Assembly (NCBI RefSeq): GCF_022554085.1
Contig: NZ_JAKFYR010000005.1
Coordinates: 248,001-312,000 of the forward strand
Source: Rhodococcus sp. CH91
Lineage (GTDB): Bacteria; Actinomycetota; Actinomycetes; Mycobacteriales; Mycobacteriaceae
Length of the DNA: 64,000 nt
Direction: 5' to 3'
Shown here: in pieces, positions 1 to 8,267 of the stretch
How the letters are laid out: each line of letters opens with the position of its first letter
Position numbering within the stretch: the stretch's first letter is position 1
The notes under the pieces: generated by a model
What the model was told of the DNA's origin: nothing
Seen by the model: only the letters and a program-made list of their open reading frames with translations
Database searches by the model: none
Program-made: the position numbers and the translations under genes

Positions 1-100
1 GGGAGAACACCACGAGATCTACCTCGGTGATCCACGCCGTAGTGCTCCGGAGAGGCTGAGAACCGTTCTGCGTCAACCCGTCACAGAGGTCCGGGAGTAG
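1..100 (+). CDS. C-terminal end of a GyrI-like small-molecule-binding protein (5' truncated)
   Basis: The frame starting at base 2 is open from the window edge to a TAG at 98-100 and encodes about 32 residues containing EIYLGDPRR and ERLRTVLRQPV. A pattern of this sort (E-I/V-Y-L-x-D-P-R-R, then L-R-T-V-L-R-x-P-V) is typical of the last strand and tail of GyrI-like or AraC-effector-type ligand-binding proteins. The stop lies two bases before the ATG of the NUDIX gene, so the two are probably co-transcribed. The rest of the gene is outside the window. The family assignment rests on this short tail only. Confidence 0.65.
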   Translation, partial: GEHHEIYLGDPRRSAPERLRTVLRQPVTEVRE

Positions 101-102
101 CG

Positions 103-594
103 ATGGCCGTGACCAGCGCGGGTCTGCTGTTCTATCGCATCGACGACACCGGTCTCCTCCGTCTCTGGCTCGTCCATCCGGGTGGCCCGTACTGGAAGGG
201 CAAGGAGGAGGCGGCGTGGTCGGTTCCCAAGGGGGAGTACGGACCTGAGGAGGACCCCCGGGAGGTGGCGCTGCGCGAGTTCACCGAGGAATGCGGGATC
301 GCTCCTCCGGAGGTTCCGTTGTTGCTGCTCGGGCGTTACCGGCAGTCGTCGGGAAAGATCATCAGCATCTACGCGGGAGAGACGACGGACGAACTCGAGT
401 TCGTCGGGAGCAATACGTGCGAGATCGAATGGCCGCCACGGTCCGGTCGGCGCATCACGATTCCCGAGGTCGACGACGCTCGCTGGGTGGTTGCCGCCGA
501 CGCGGAATCGAAGCTGCATACAGGGCAGCGACCGGTGCTCGATGCCCTGCGTGCGCGCCTGGACGAGATCGGCCGGTACTACCGCGTCGAGTGA
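103..594 (+). CDS. NUDIX hydrolase
   Basis: A 163-residue protein with a complete Nudix box at residues 44-66 (G44, E50, R58-E59, E62-E63, G65), the metal-binding helix that cleaves nucleoside diphosphates linked to another moiety. The upstream VHPGGPYWKGKE and VPKGE segments are typical of small actinobacterial NUDIX proteins of the NTP-pyrophosphohydrolase/diadenosine-polyphosphate type. The substrate cannot be read from the sequence. ATG 103 is preceded by a purine-rich stretch and almost touches the stop of the upstream GyrI-like gene. Its 3' end overlaps by 16 bases the 3' end of the convergent TetR gene. Confidence 0.85.
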   Translation: MAVTSAGLLFYRIDDTGLLRLWLVHPGGPYWKGKEEAAWSVPKGEYGPEEDPREVALREFTEECGIAPPEVPLLLLGRYRQSSGKIISIYAGETTDELEFVGSNTCEIEWPPRSGRRITIPEVDDARWVVAADAESKLHTGQRPVLDALRARLDEIGRYYRVE

Positions 595-1319
595 TCGGTG
601 GGGCACACCATCGGGACCAGGAACTGCCGGGCGATGGACACCAATGCGTCCTCGTCGTCGAGATCGACGACATGGCTGGGCGTCGTGAGGAACGACGCGG
701 AGATGCGGACGAGCATCTCCGCCACCAGGTCGGTGTTGAGATCGGCCGAAATGGTTCCCGCATGTTGCTCGCGGTGCAGCTGGCCCGCGACGAAACGGCG
801 GACGGCGGCGAGCATCCGCCCTTCGTCGCCTCCGATCGCGCCGGCGAACAGAGCCGGTTCGGTCTCGAGCAGGTTGCCGATCAGCCTGTTGGTGCGAATC
901 GCCCGGAGCGCACTGACGAAACCGGCCACCACGCGGTCGGCGACGGTCTCGGCCTGGGCGATGTCTTCGAGGAACTGCAGGAAGTAGCGGCGGAACTCGC
1001 GCAGGATGACCTCGTCGACGAGTACGTCCTTGGTGGCGAACTTGCGGTAGAGCGTGATCCGGGAGAGCTTCGCGCGACGCGCGATCTCCTCCATCGACGA
1101 GCGCTGGATGCCCGTTCGGCAGAACTGCTCGTAGGCCGCATCGAGTAGTCGGGTGCGGGTGTCGTCGGCCTCGACACCGTCGTCGGTGTCGGCGGGTGCG
1201 AGCAGGGCATCATGGAAGGCGCGCTCGAGCAGGGAGGACGACTCCGCGGTGGGGGGCTCCGGAGAGGAACGCACGGGCCCGTCGGATACCGGCTGTGGGA
1301 TCGACGACGCAGTTTCCAC
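579..1319 (-). CDS. TetR-family repressor, probable regulator of lcp (LcpR-like)
   Basis: A 246-residue TetR/AcrR regulator. Residues 1-50 form a low-complexity extension. The helix-turn-helix follows (about 65-96: RLLDAAYEQFCRTG, then MEEIARRAKLS, then TLYRKFATKD), and the rest is the ligand-binding and dimer domain. The start is taken as GTG 1319 because GAGGAGGA lies 4-6 bases upstream; a longer reading from 1412 has no such site. The gene is divergent from lcp with about 170 bp between starts. By analogy with TetR repressors next to latex clearing protein genes in Gordonia and Streptomyces, it probably represses lcp and responds to an isoprenoid breakdown product. That role is inferred from position. 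Confidence 0.82.
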   Translation of the reverse strand: METASSIPQPVSDGPVRSSPEPPTAESSSLLERAFHDALLAPADTDDGVEADDTRTRLLDAAYEQFCRTGIQRSSMEEIARRAKLSRITLYRKFATKDVLVDEVILREFRRYFLQFLEDIAQAETVADRVVAGFVSALRAIRTNRLIGNLLETEPALFAGAIGGDEGRMLAAVRRFVAGQLHREQHAGTISADLNTDLVAEMLVRISASFLTTPSHVVDLDDEDALVSIARQFLVPMVCPTDHSTR

Positions 1320-1433
1320 ATGTCCTCCTCGAGACCTCGAGTCTAGCGTTCTCCGACCCGCGACCGAGGACACCGCAGGTGGCGCCACCGGATGTGTTGT
1401 GACCGGGGCCACTGTGTGCTTCCATGTTACAGA

Positions 1434-1450
1434 GAAACTACGAATGTTTC
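1434..1450. promoter_or_regulatory. Candidate TetR operator in the lcp promoter
   Basis: An inverted repeat GAAAC-N7-GTTTC sits in the only AT-rich part of the gap between the TetR gene and lcp. It lies 37 bases upstream of the lcp ATG. A related direct repeat, ATGTT(A/T)C, occurs at 1424 and 1444. The position suits a repressor site for the divergent TetR protein, but binding is inferred from geometry only. Confidence 0.4.
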
Positions 1451-1486
1451 ATTGCATCATCGACGAGTGGTAAGGGGAGCGACCAC

Positions 1487-2719
1487 ATGGAGAATCCGAG
1501 CAGACGCAACGTCCTGAAAGCAGGGGGCCTCATGGGAGCCCTGGGGGCGTTCGCGGTGGCTGCGCCGGCCGCGGCCGGCGCACGGCCGTGGCGGTGGTCA
1601 CCGGCCGGATCGATTCCGGGTACGGGCAGCGGCGCCGATCCACGACAGGTGTGGGACACGGAAGCCGATCCGCTCGTCGCGTCCTTGCTCGATCGTGGCG
1701 ACGTGCCGAGGGTCAACGAACTGCTCCGTACGTGGACGAAGAACTCCCAGCCGCTGCCCGAAGGGTTGCCGAACGATCTTCGGGACTTCATGGAGCATGC
1801 TCGGCAGCTCCCGTCCTGGGCGGATCCGGCCAAGCTCGCGACAGCGGTGGAGTTCAACGAGAAGCGCGGTCTGTATCTCGGCGTGCTGTACGGCTTCGCG
1901 AGCGGGATGATGAGTACGGTCATCCCGAAGGAGGCGCTCGCGGTCTACTACTCCAAGGGCGGCGCGAACATGAAGCGCCGCATCTCGAAGACCGCCAAGC
2001 TCGGCTACGACATCGGTTCTCGCAACGCCTATCTGGGTGACGGCGAGATGATCGTCACCGCGGTCAAGACCAGGCTCGTGCACGCCGCGGTCCGGCACCT
2101 GCTCCCGCAGTCCCCGCACTGGGCTCATGTTGCGCCGGAAGAGATTCCGATCAGTCAGCACGACATGATGGTCACCTGGCACAGTCTGCCCACCACCGTC
2201 ATGCGGACGTTGAAGCAGTGGAAGGTTCCCATCCCCGAGGCGGAGGCCACCGGATTCCTGCACTCGTGGCAGGTCAGTGCCCACATGCTCGGTATCGAGG
2301 ATCAGTACATCCCGGCCACCTGGGACGACGCGGAATCCCAGGCGCAGCAGTCGCTCGATCCGATCCTGGCTCCCACTCCCGAGGGGGTGAAGCTCGCCGA
2401 CATGCTGCTCGATCTCGGCGCCGGACTCGACTTCACTCTGCTGACCCGCCCGATCCTCGGCGCACTCACCCGATTCGTCCTCGGCAACGAGATCGCCGAC
2501 TGGCTGAACATTCCCCGCGAACCCGTATGGGGAACGTTGCTGGACGTCGCATGGGGACCCTTCATCGCGGTGCGTGAAGGACTGCTGCCGCTTCCGCTGG
2601 CGCCGGACGCCTACTGGACGTTCGACGAACTGTTGCGCCAGTTCGTCCTGCTCTACATGTCGGAGCTGCGGCCGATCAGCATCGAGATCCCGGAATTCAA
2701 CAATCCGAACTATCCCTGA
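1487..2719 (+). CDS. lcp: Latex clearing protein (Lcp), Tat-exported b-type haem rubber oxygenase
   Basis: A 410-residue precursor that is secreted and cleaves cis-1,4-polyisoprene endolytically to oligo-isoprenoid aldehydes/ketones, using O2 and haem b. It begins with a twin-arginine signal (SRRNVLKAG, residues 5-13) followed by a hydrophobic stretch to about residue 30. The DUF2236/Lcp core carries R165, K168, T169 and H199. These match, with an offset of one, the R164/K167/T168 set and haem ligand H198 described for the Streptomyces K30 enzyme. ATG 1487 is preferred over an upstream in-frame ATG at 1424 because AAGGGGAG precedes it and the Tat motif then lies near the N-terminus. A hairpin follows the stop. 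Divergent TetR control is likely. Confidence 0.92.
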   Translation: MENPSRRNVLKAGGLMGALGAFAVAAPAAAGARPWRWSPAGSIPGTGSGADPRQVWDTEADPLVASLLDRGDVPRVNELLRTWTKNSQPLPEGLPNDLRDFMEHARQLPSWADPAKLATAVEFNEKRGLYLGVLYGFASGMMSTVIPKEALAVYYSKGGANMKRRISKTAKLGYDIGSRNAYLGDGEMIVTAVKTRLVHAAVRHLLPQSPHWAHVAPEEIPISQHDMMVTWHSLPTTVMRTLKQWKVPIPEAEATGFLHSWQVSAHMLGIEDQYIPATWDDAESQAQQSLDPILAPTPEGVKLADMLLDLGAGLDFTLLTRPILGALTRFVLGNEIADWLNIPREPVWGTLLDVAWGPFIAVREGLLPLPLAPDAYWTFDELLRQFVLLYMSELRPISIEIPEFNNPNYP

Positions 2720-2730
2720 CCCACCCACGG

Positions 2731-2763
2731 CGAAGGCCGGCACAGTCGATGTGCCGGCCTTCG
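2731..2763. terminator. Hairpin terminator between convergent lcp and DUF302 genes
   Basis: A perfect 14-bp stem (arm CGAAGGCCGGCACA) closes a GTCGA loop. No long T tract follows, as is common in actinobacteria. It lies between the lcp stop and the convergent DUF302 stop and can serve both. The same 34 bases recur at 7011-7044. Confidence 0.8.
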
Positions 2764-2775
2764 TGGTGTCCGTCC

Positions 2776-3189
2776 TCAGTTCTTCGCGGCGTCGGATCTC
2801 AGGGAGTCGATGGCGGCCTGCAATGCTGCGGTGGCATCGTCGGCGACCTCCGCGAGTCCCGGCTGATCGGCGACCTGAACCATCATCTGCGGGTTCATGG
2901 CGTCGACCACGACCCTCTCCGGGGCGTCCGGGTCGGTGCGCACGACGACATTGCAGGGGAGGAGCAGGCCGATCTGCCGGTCGACCGTCACCGCCCGGTG
3001 CGCCAGCGGAGGATTGCAGGCGCCGAGGATCACGTAGTTCTCCATGTCCTCGCCGAGCTTCGCCTTCAGGGTTGCTTGCATGTCGATTTCGGTGAGCACA
3101 CCGAATCCCTGCTCGGACAGAGCCGTGCGGGTGCGCTCGACGGCCTCGGGGAACGAGGTGTGCAGAGTGGCCGACAGTGCGAGTGCCAT
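2776..3189 (-). CDS. DUF302 domain protein
   Basis: A 137-residue cytoplasmic protein of the DUF302 family. The family signature is visible: GFGVLTEIDMQATLK (29-43), LGACNPPLAHRAV (55-67) and GLLLPCNVVV (74-83), with cysteines at 58 and 79 in conserved positions. DUF302 proteins often sit beside sulfur-oxidation, rhodanese and CsoR/CstR genes, and a thiol- or haem-related role has been suggested; the reaction is unknown. ATG 3189 has GGAGAT upstream. It is the last gene of a short minus-strand unit with the CstR-type repressor, 56 bases downstream of it, and shares a terminator with lcp. Confidence 0.85.
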   Translation of the reverse strand: MALALSATLHTSFPEAVERTRTALSEQGFGVLTEIDMQATLKAKLGEDMENYVILGACNPPLAHRAVTVDRQIGLLLPCNVVVRTDPDAPERVVVDAMNPQMMVQVADQPGLAEVADDATAALQAAIDSLRSDAAKN

Positions 3190-3245
3190 GGATCTCCTGC
3201 CTTTCTCGTGAACGGGCCTGGTCAGGCTGTCCTGAACGGGCCTGG

Positions 3246-3671
<426 letters not shown>

Positions 3672-4550
3672 TCAGCCCGCCGCGAGGGAGGCGTGCGTTC
3701 GTCCGCCGAGTCGTTGCAGGGGGCAATGCTCCATGCGGTTGCAGGTGTAGGTGGCACCGGCGGCTGCCACGGTGAGTGCCGCCGCGGCGATGCCGACGCC
3801 GGGATGGATCTCCTGCGCGAGGATCACCGAGGACATGATCAGGACGAACCAGCCGAAGCTCTTGCGCAGGGTATCCGGATCGACGAGCGAGGTCAGGCGG
3901 CCACCGATGAGGCTGCCCACCACGGCGGCGCCGGTGACCATCGCGGCCAGGCGCCAGTCGATCTGCACGGTGGACAGATAGCCGCCGAGTCCGGCGAAGG
4001 ACTTCATGGCGATCACGATGAGCGACGTACCCACCGCGACCGGCATGGGAAGGCCGCCGAGCAGCGCCAGGGCGGGCACGACGAGGAAGCCGCCGCCGGC
4101 GCCGACGAGCCCTGTGACCAGGCCGACGACCACGCCGTCGAGCAGGATCTTGCCGACGGGCATCGAGCGGTCGCCTTCACCGCCGGCAGTCTTGTTCCTG
4201 CGGCCGCGCAACATGGCGATCGCGGTGGCGATCATCATCACGGCGAAGGCGAGCAACAGGACGGTGCCGGGGATGAAGCGCGAGAGCAGGCCACCGCCGT
4301 AGGCGCCGACCATGCCCGCCAGGCCGAACAGGATCCCGGTGCGCCACTGGACCCGGCCGGCGCGCGCATGGGAGATCGCGCCGACCGCGCTGGTGACACC
4401 CACGACCAGCAGCGAAGTGGCGATCGCCTCCTTGGCGTCCATGCCGGCGACATATGCCAGGAGAGGGACTGTGAGTATCGAGCCTCCACCGCCGAGCAAT
4501 CCGAGGGTGACCCCGACGAGGACTGCCAGCGACACGGTCAACGCGATCAC
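3672..4550 (-). CDS. TauE/SafE-family membrane transporter (sulfur anion permease)
   Basis: A 292-residue polytopic inner-membrane protein with about eight hydrophobic segments and the duplicated TauE/SafE glycine-rich motifs (GLLGGGGSILTVPLL near the N-terminus, VGAGGGFLVVPALALLGG in the second half). Members move sulfite, sulfoacetate, thiosulfate or related anions. The direction and substrate here are unknown; export of sulfite made by the neighbouring dioxygenase is a reasonable inference. Near the C-terminus a Cys pair occurs (CNRMEHC). The start is GTG 4550, two bases after the rhodanese stop, so the two genes are translationally close and form one operon read away from the divergent operator region. 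Confidence 0.87.
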   Translation of the reverse strand: MIALTVSLAVLVGVTLGLLGGGGSILTVPLLAYVAGMDAKEAIATSLLVVGVTSAVGAISHARAGRVQWRTGILFGLAGMVGAYGGGLLSRFIPGTVLLLAFAVMMIATAIAMLRGRRNKTAGGEGDRSMPVGKILLDGVVVGLVTGLVGAGGGFLVVPALALLGGLPMPVAVGTSLIVIAMKSFAGLGGYLSTVQIDWRLAAMVTGAAVVGSLIGGRLTSLVDPDTLRKSFGWFVLIMSSVILAQEIHPGVGIAAAALTVAAAGATYTCNRMEHCPLQRLGGRTHASLAAG

Positions 4551-4552
4551 GA

Positions 4553-5152
4553 TCAGTTCCTCTCGGTGCGTTCGGTATTCGACTCGACCAGGTGCGCCAC
4601 GATGCTGGGGGCGTCGCACGAGGCGCCGCGGTTGTAGGGCAGCTTGGACAGCAACATGCCCATCGCGCAGGTGTCGGAGAGTGCGGCGAAGGTCAATCCA
4701 CCGCCGATTCCGGCGGCGAGCCACTTGAGCTTCGGCACGGCGATGCTGCCGAGGATCGAGCCGAGCACGAGCGAGCCGGCGACGAGCCGAACCTGGCGCT
4801 CGAGGTCCCAGCGTTCGGCACCCCGGTTGACGGGCAGCCCGGCCGCCTCCCAGGCGAGCATGCCGCCGTCGAGGATGTGGACGTTGAACAACCCTGCGGC
4901 GCGCAGGGTTTCTTCGGCCTGGCCCGCGCGCTGACCGGAACGACACACCAGCACGACGTTCTCGTCGAAATGGGCGCAGAACTCGTCGCGGTGCTCGCGC
5001 AGCAGATCCAGGGGGACGTTGTAGGCGCCGGGAATGTGCACGGACTCGAACTCGCCCGGGGTCCGGACGTCGATGATGCGCACGTTCTTGCCGGAATCGA
5101 TCGACTCGCGCAAGGAGCCGGGATCGACGGTGGCAGCGGGGGACTCGGGCAT
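4553..5152 (-). CDS. Rhodanese sulfurtransferase with C-terminal membrane-associated domain
   Basis: A 199-residue protein. Residues 10-110 are a rhodanese domain (IIDVRTPGEFESVHIPGA) with catalytic loop CRSGQRA, where C70 would carry the persulfide. Residues about 120-180 hold a DUF2892-like pair of hydrophobic segments, which probably anchors it to the membrane. It likely shuttles sulfane sulfur between thiols and the nearby dioxygenase. It is the first gene of the minus-strand unit with TauE and is divergent from the dioxygenase gene. Its start is 49 bases from the operator at 5201-5214, so it is expected to be derepressed by persulfide together with the dioxygenase. Confidence 0.87.
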   Translation of the reverse strand: MPESPAATVDPGSLRESIDSGKNVRIIDVRTPGEFESVHIPGAYNVPLDLLREHRDEFCAHFDENVVLVCRSGQRAGQAEETLRAAGLFNVHILDGGMLAWEAAGLPVNRGAERWDLERQVRLVAGSLVLGSILGSIAVPKLKWLAAGIGGGLTFAALSDTCAMGMLLSKLPYNRGASCDAPSIVAHLVESNTERTERN

Positions 5153-5200
5153 GAAGTGGCCTTTCGATGGGGGCGGGGGCGGGGAGGGGCATTACGAAGG

Positions 5201-5214
5201 TGCCCCCGGGGGTA
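5201..5214. promoter_or_regulatory. CstR-type operator for the rhodanese-TauE unit
   Basis: TGCCCCCGGGGGTA, one base different from the perfect palindrome at 3548. It is 49 bases upstream of the rhodanese ATG and is the copy closest to that minus-strand unit. Confidence 0.72.
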
Positions 5215-5235
5215 TTCTCGGGATCATCGTACACA

Positions 5236-5270
5236 TACCCCTGGGGGTACTTGACATACCCTAGGGGGTA
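5236..5270. promoter_or_regulatory. Tandem CstR-type operators and promoter of the persulfide dioxygenase gene
   Basis: Two palindromes, TACCCCTGGGGGTA (5236-5249) and TACCCTAGGGGGTA (5257-5270), start 21 bp apart, about two helical turns. A TTGACA hexamer at 5251-5256 sits exactly between them. If it is the -35 box, a repressor on the second site would cover the space between -35 and -10. No clear -10 box at normal spacing was found. Confidence 0.75.
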
Positions 5271-5327
5271 TATGCCAGGATGTCTACATCCCCCGGAACG
5301 CCACCGGATCCAGCAACGGAGGAATCC

Positions 5328-6707
5328 ATGATTCTCGAGCAGTACTACATCGAGTGCCTCTCCCACGCGTCCTATCTCATCGGTGACGAGAGCACGGGTC
5401 GGGCCGTCGTCGTCGACCCCCGTCGCGACATCACCGAATACCTTTCCGACGCAGAGAAATACGGACTGACCATCGAAGGTGTGATCAACACCCACTTCCA
5501 CGCCGACTTCGTCTCCGGTCACCTCGAACTGGTCGACGCCACAGGCGCGTGGATCGGCTTCGGCGAGGCTGCCGAGACCGACTACCCGATCCGTCGCCTG
5601 CGCGACGGTGAGAAACTGTCCCTCGGCGAGGTGGAACTCGGCATCCTGTCCACCCCGGGCCACACCTGGGAATCGATCTCGGTGCTGGTGCGCGAACGCC
5701 CCGACGCCGTCCCGGCCGCCGTGCTCACCGGGGACTCCCTGTTCATCGGTGACGTCGGCCGGCCGGACCTGGTCAACCTCGGGGACGGCTCCACCAGCGA
5801 CCTCGCGCGTGCCATGTACCACACCGTGCACGAGAAGCTGCTGACGCTACCCGACGAGGTCGTCGTCATGCCCGCTCACGGTGCCGGTTCGTCGTGTGGG
5901 AAGAACCTGTCGACGGAACTCACCTCCACCATCGGTGAGCAGCGCGCTACCAACCCGTCCGTGCAGCCGATGAGCGAGGACGAGTTCGTGGCTCTGGTCA
6001 CCGAGGGGCAGCCGGCGGCGCCGTCGTACTTCTCGGTCGATGCTGCGATGAACAAGCGGATGCATCCGCTTCTCGTGCAGGACCGCGCGATTCCCGAGCT
6101 GAGTCCCGAGCAGGTCGCGGCGGAACTCGCCGCCGGCACGCGCGTTCTCGATGCGCGCAGCGTCGACGATTTCGCTGCCGGGCATCTGCGTGGTTCGGTG
6201 AACGTCGGATTCGACGGGCGTTTCGCCGAGACCGGCGGCATGGTCGCCGAAGTCGGCGAGAAGATCGTCCTGATCACCTATCCCGGCGAGGAGCAGGACG
6301 CCGCGGTTCGCCTGGCGCGAATCGGATCCGACGGTGCAGCAGGGTATCTGAACGTCGATCGTGACGGAGTGTTCCCGCAGGCACTCGCCGGCCTGGTCGA
6401 AACCGCCTCCCGGACGACGGTAGAGGAACTCGACCGGGCGCTCGCCGCCGGCGCGGTCACCCTCGTCGACATCCGGAATCCCGGCGAACGCGAATTCGGA
6501 ACGATTCCGGGTGCGATCCCGATCCCGTTGGCACAGTTGCGGTCCCGACTGGACCACGTGCCTGCCGGCAAACCGATCGTCGTGCACTGTGCAGGTGGAT
6601 GGCGTTCGAGCGTGGCAGCTTCGCTGCTGCGCGCCCACGGCTTCGAGAACGTCACGGATCTGCTCGGCGGTTACAACGCCTGGGCCGAATCCCACGTCCC
6701 TGCCTGA
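5328..6707 (+). CDS. Persulfide dioxygenase-rhodanese fusion (CstB-like)
   Basis: A 459-residue cytoplasmic enzyme. Residues 1-240 are a metallo-beta-lactamase-fold persulfide dioxygenase with H56-x-H58-x-D60, H112, D136 and H184; by family knowledge this set binds a single mononuclear iron and oxidises thiol persulfides to sulfite. Residues about 260-360 are a rhodanese-like domain whose active-site cysteine is absent (loop ITYPGEEQ). Residues about 362-459 are a second rhodanese with C421 in HCAGGWRSS. This dioxygenase/pseudo-rhodanese/rhodanese order is that of CstB, which converts persulfides to thiosulfate. ATG 5328 has ACGGAGGAA upstream; an earlier ATG at 5280 lies only ten bases after the last operator and lacks a site. 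A Cys-rich micro-gene follows. Confidence 0.9.
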   Translation: MILEQYYIECLSHASYLIGDESTGRAVVVDPRRDITEYLSDAEKYGLTIEGVINTHFHADFVSGHLELVDATGAWIGFGEAAETDYPIRRLRDGEKLSLGEVELGILSTPGHTWESISVLVRERPDAVPAAVLTGDSLFIGDVGRPDLVNLGDGSTSDLARAMYHTVHEKLLTLPDEVVVMPAHGAGSSCGKNLSTELTSTIGEQRATNPSVQPMSEDEFVALVTEGQPAAPSYFSVDAAMNKRMHPLLVQDRAIPELSPEQVAAELAAGTRVLDARSVDDFAAGHLRGSVNVGFDGRFAETGGMVAEVGEKIVLITYPGEEQDAAVRLARIGSDGAAGYLNVDRDGVFPQALAGLVETASRTTVEELDRALAAGAVTLVDIRNPGEREFGTIPGAIPIPLAQLRSRLDHVPAGKPIVVHCAGGWRSSVAASLLRAHGFENVTDLLGGYNAWAESHVPA

Positions 6708-6772
6708 CCATCCGTCTCCGACCCGCTCGTGACCGTACGGGTCCGTAGCGAACTTCTCCCGAGGAGGATTCC

Positions 6773-6946
6773 ATGTGTTACCCCGTCGCCTGCCCGGCCT
6801 GCGGAAAGACCGGTTGGGGTGGATGCGGACAGCATGTCGACGCCGTCATGCGGTCGGTGCCCGCAGCCGATCGCTGCACCTGCGACCAGGCCGCGGCCTC
6901 GGCCCGTCCCGAGCGCCGGAGCATACGTTCGTTCTTCCGTCGCTGA
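6773..6946 (+). CDS. 57-residue Cys-rich small protein
   Basis: ATG 6773 is preceded by GAGGAGG at good spacing and the frame ends at TGA 6944-6946. The product has six cysteines (2, 7, 10, 18, 35, 37), including CPACGKTGWGGCGQH and CTC, followed by an Arg-rich tail ending SFFRR. The Cys spacing suggests a small zinc or iron site. I recall similar short proteins starting MCY...C..CGK.TW.GCGQH in many actinobacteria, without a known function. It lies 65 bases after the dioxygenase stop and just before a strong terminator, so it is probably the last gene of that persulfide-controlled transcript. Confidence 0.78.
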   Translation: MCYPVACPACGKTGWGGCGQHVDAVMRSVPAADRCTCDQAAASARPERRSIRSFFRR

Positions 6947-7005
6947 CCGCGGCGCAACCACGACGACGCTCACGGGCCGAGATCCGGAGAATCGAGCGTG
7001 TCCAT

Positions 7006-7048
7006 CACGACGAAGGCCGGCACAGTCGATGTGCCGGCCTTCGTCGTG
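7006..7048. terminator. Strong hairpin terminator after the sulfur island
   Basis: A perfect 19-bp stem around a GTCGA loop. Its inner 34 bases are identical to the hairpin after lcp at 2731-2764. It ends the dioxygenase/Cys-rich transcript. Confidence 0.82.
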
Positions 7049-7181
7049 CCCGGACGAGGAGGTGTACTTCCGATCACGGTGCGCGCAATCGTTGTGACCG
7101 GCGCGCTTCCGAGGTGATGCTGTCCCGGTCGCAGCACATCTCCGCGCCCCTACCGGGGACCGTCACGAGGACTCGAAGCCG

Positions 7182-8267
7182 ATGCCCGAATACGCTCTGC
7201 GCACACGATATCTGCGCGCCGTCGCCGCCGTCGCGACGTTTCTCGCGCTCGGCTCCGCCGCAACCGCATGCTCGGGATCCGAGACGACCTTCGCGGCCGA
7301 CGGCCGGACAGTGCTGCGCTACGAAGGCTCGGCCGGCCAGGTCGTCTTTCCCGAACTCGCCGAGGCCCTGGGCTATTTCGAGGACGTCCGGCTCGAATGG
7401 ATCGGGGACAACACCAACGGCCCGCAATCGTTGCAGAACACCGCCACGAAGCAGGTCGACGTCGGTGGGGCGTTCAACGGTGCCGTGATCAAGGCCCAGG
7501 TCGGAGGCTCGCCGTTGACCTCCGTGCTCTCCTACTACGGATCCGACGAGCAGACCTTCACCGGATACTACGTCCTCGGGGACAGTCCCATCCGTACCGC
7601 CCGCGACCTGATCGGCAAGAAGGTCGGTATGAACACCCTCGGCGCCCATCACGAATTCCTCGTCCGCGAATGGCTTGCACAACAGGGACTCACGCCGGAG
7701 GAGATCGCCCGGGTCGAGCTCGTCGTGGTGCCTCCGGTCAACACCGAACAGGCCCTGCGGGAAGGACAGATCGACGTCGGCACGCTCGGCAGCGTCTTCC
7801 GCGAGACCGCAGTCGAACGGGGCGGAATCAGACCGCTGTTCACCGACGAATCCCTCTTCGGATCGTTCTCCTACGGAACCCTGGCCTTCCGTGTCGACTT
7901 CATCGCACACAACCGCGAAGCCGTCGCGGATTTCGTGCAGGGCACCGCGCGGGCCATCCGCTGGACTCAGGTGACCCCGCGCGACGAGGTGATCGCGAAG
8001 TACAAGGAGATCATCTCGGGTCGCGGCCGCAACGAATCGACCGATCTCGTCGAGTACTGGCGCAGCCCCGGCGTCGCCGGTGCCGGGGGAGTGATCACCG
8101 ATCAGGAGATCCGGACGTGGATCGACTGGCTCACCCGCAACGGTGAGCTCGACGAAGGGCGGATCGAGGTCTCCGACGTGTACACCAACGAATTCAATCC
8201 GTATGCCGACGGCACCTACGAGCCCGGGAGCGGCCCGAACGGGGAAGTCGTGGAGGAGGCGAAGTGA
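7182..8267 (+). CDS. ABC transporter substrate-binding lipoprotein (SsuA/NMT1-like)
   Basis: A 361-residue exported lipoprotein: signal peptide with lipobox at LGSAATAC (C30), then a periplasmic-binding fold of the NMT1/THI5-SsuA type (VLRYEGSAGQVVFPELAEALGYF, KQVDVGGAFNGAVIKAQV, LIGKKVGMNTLGAHHEF). Such proteins capture aliphatic sulfonates, nitrate, taurine or pyrimidine-like ligands. It overlaps the ATPase gene by 4 bases (GTGA) and heads an operon with ATPase, permease and an LLM oxidoreductase. A sulfonate or sulfone ligand is a plausible inference from that partner and from the sulfur genes upstream, but is not proven. Confidence 0.87.
   Translation: MPEYALRTRYLRAVAAVATFLALGSAATACSGSETTFAADGRTVLRYEGSAGQVVFPELAEALGYFEDVRLEWIGDNTNGPQSLQNTATKQVDVGGAFNGAVIKAQVGGSPLTSVLSYYGSDEQTFTGYYVLGDSPIRTARDLIGKKVGMNTLGAHHEFLVREWLAQQGLTPEEIARVELVVVPPVNTEQALREGQIDVGTLGSVFRETAVERGGIRPLFTDESLFGSFSYGTLAFRVDFIAHNREAVADFVQGTARAIRWTQVTPRDEVIAKYKEIISGRGRNESTDLVEYWRSPGVAGAGGVITDQEIRTWIDWLTRNGELDEGRIEVSDVYTNEFNPYADGTYEPGSGPNGEVVEEAK

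Noticed and set aside
2731-2763. Hairpin after lcp as an insertion-sequence end.
   Set aside because: No transposase, and no target duplication seen; function as a terminator explains it, although the exact second copy at 7011 is reported as a finding.
5280-5327. Earlier ATG at 5280 for the persulfide dioxygenase.
   Set aside because: It lies ten bases past an operator, lacks a ribosome-binding site, and the extra 16 residues (Ser/Pro/Thr-rich) are not part of the metallo-beta-lactamase fold; ATG 5328 has ACGGAGGAA.
3672-5831. A 719-codon minus-strand frame seeming to fuse TauE with a longer N-terminal region.
   Set aside because: The N-terminal part is antisense to the persulfide dioxygenase and the rhodanese in other frames; TauE homology begins at GTG 4550.
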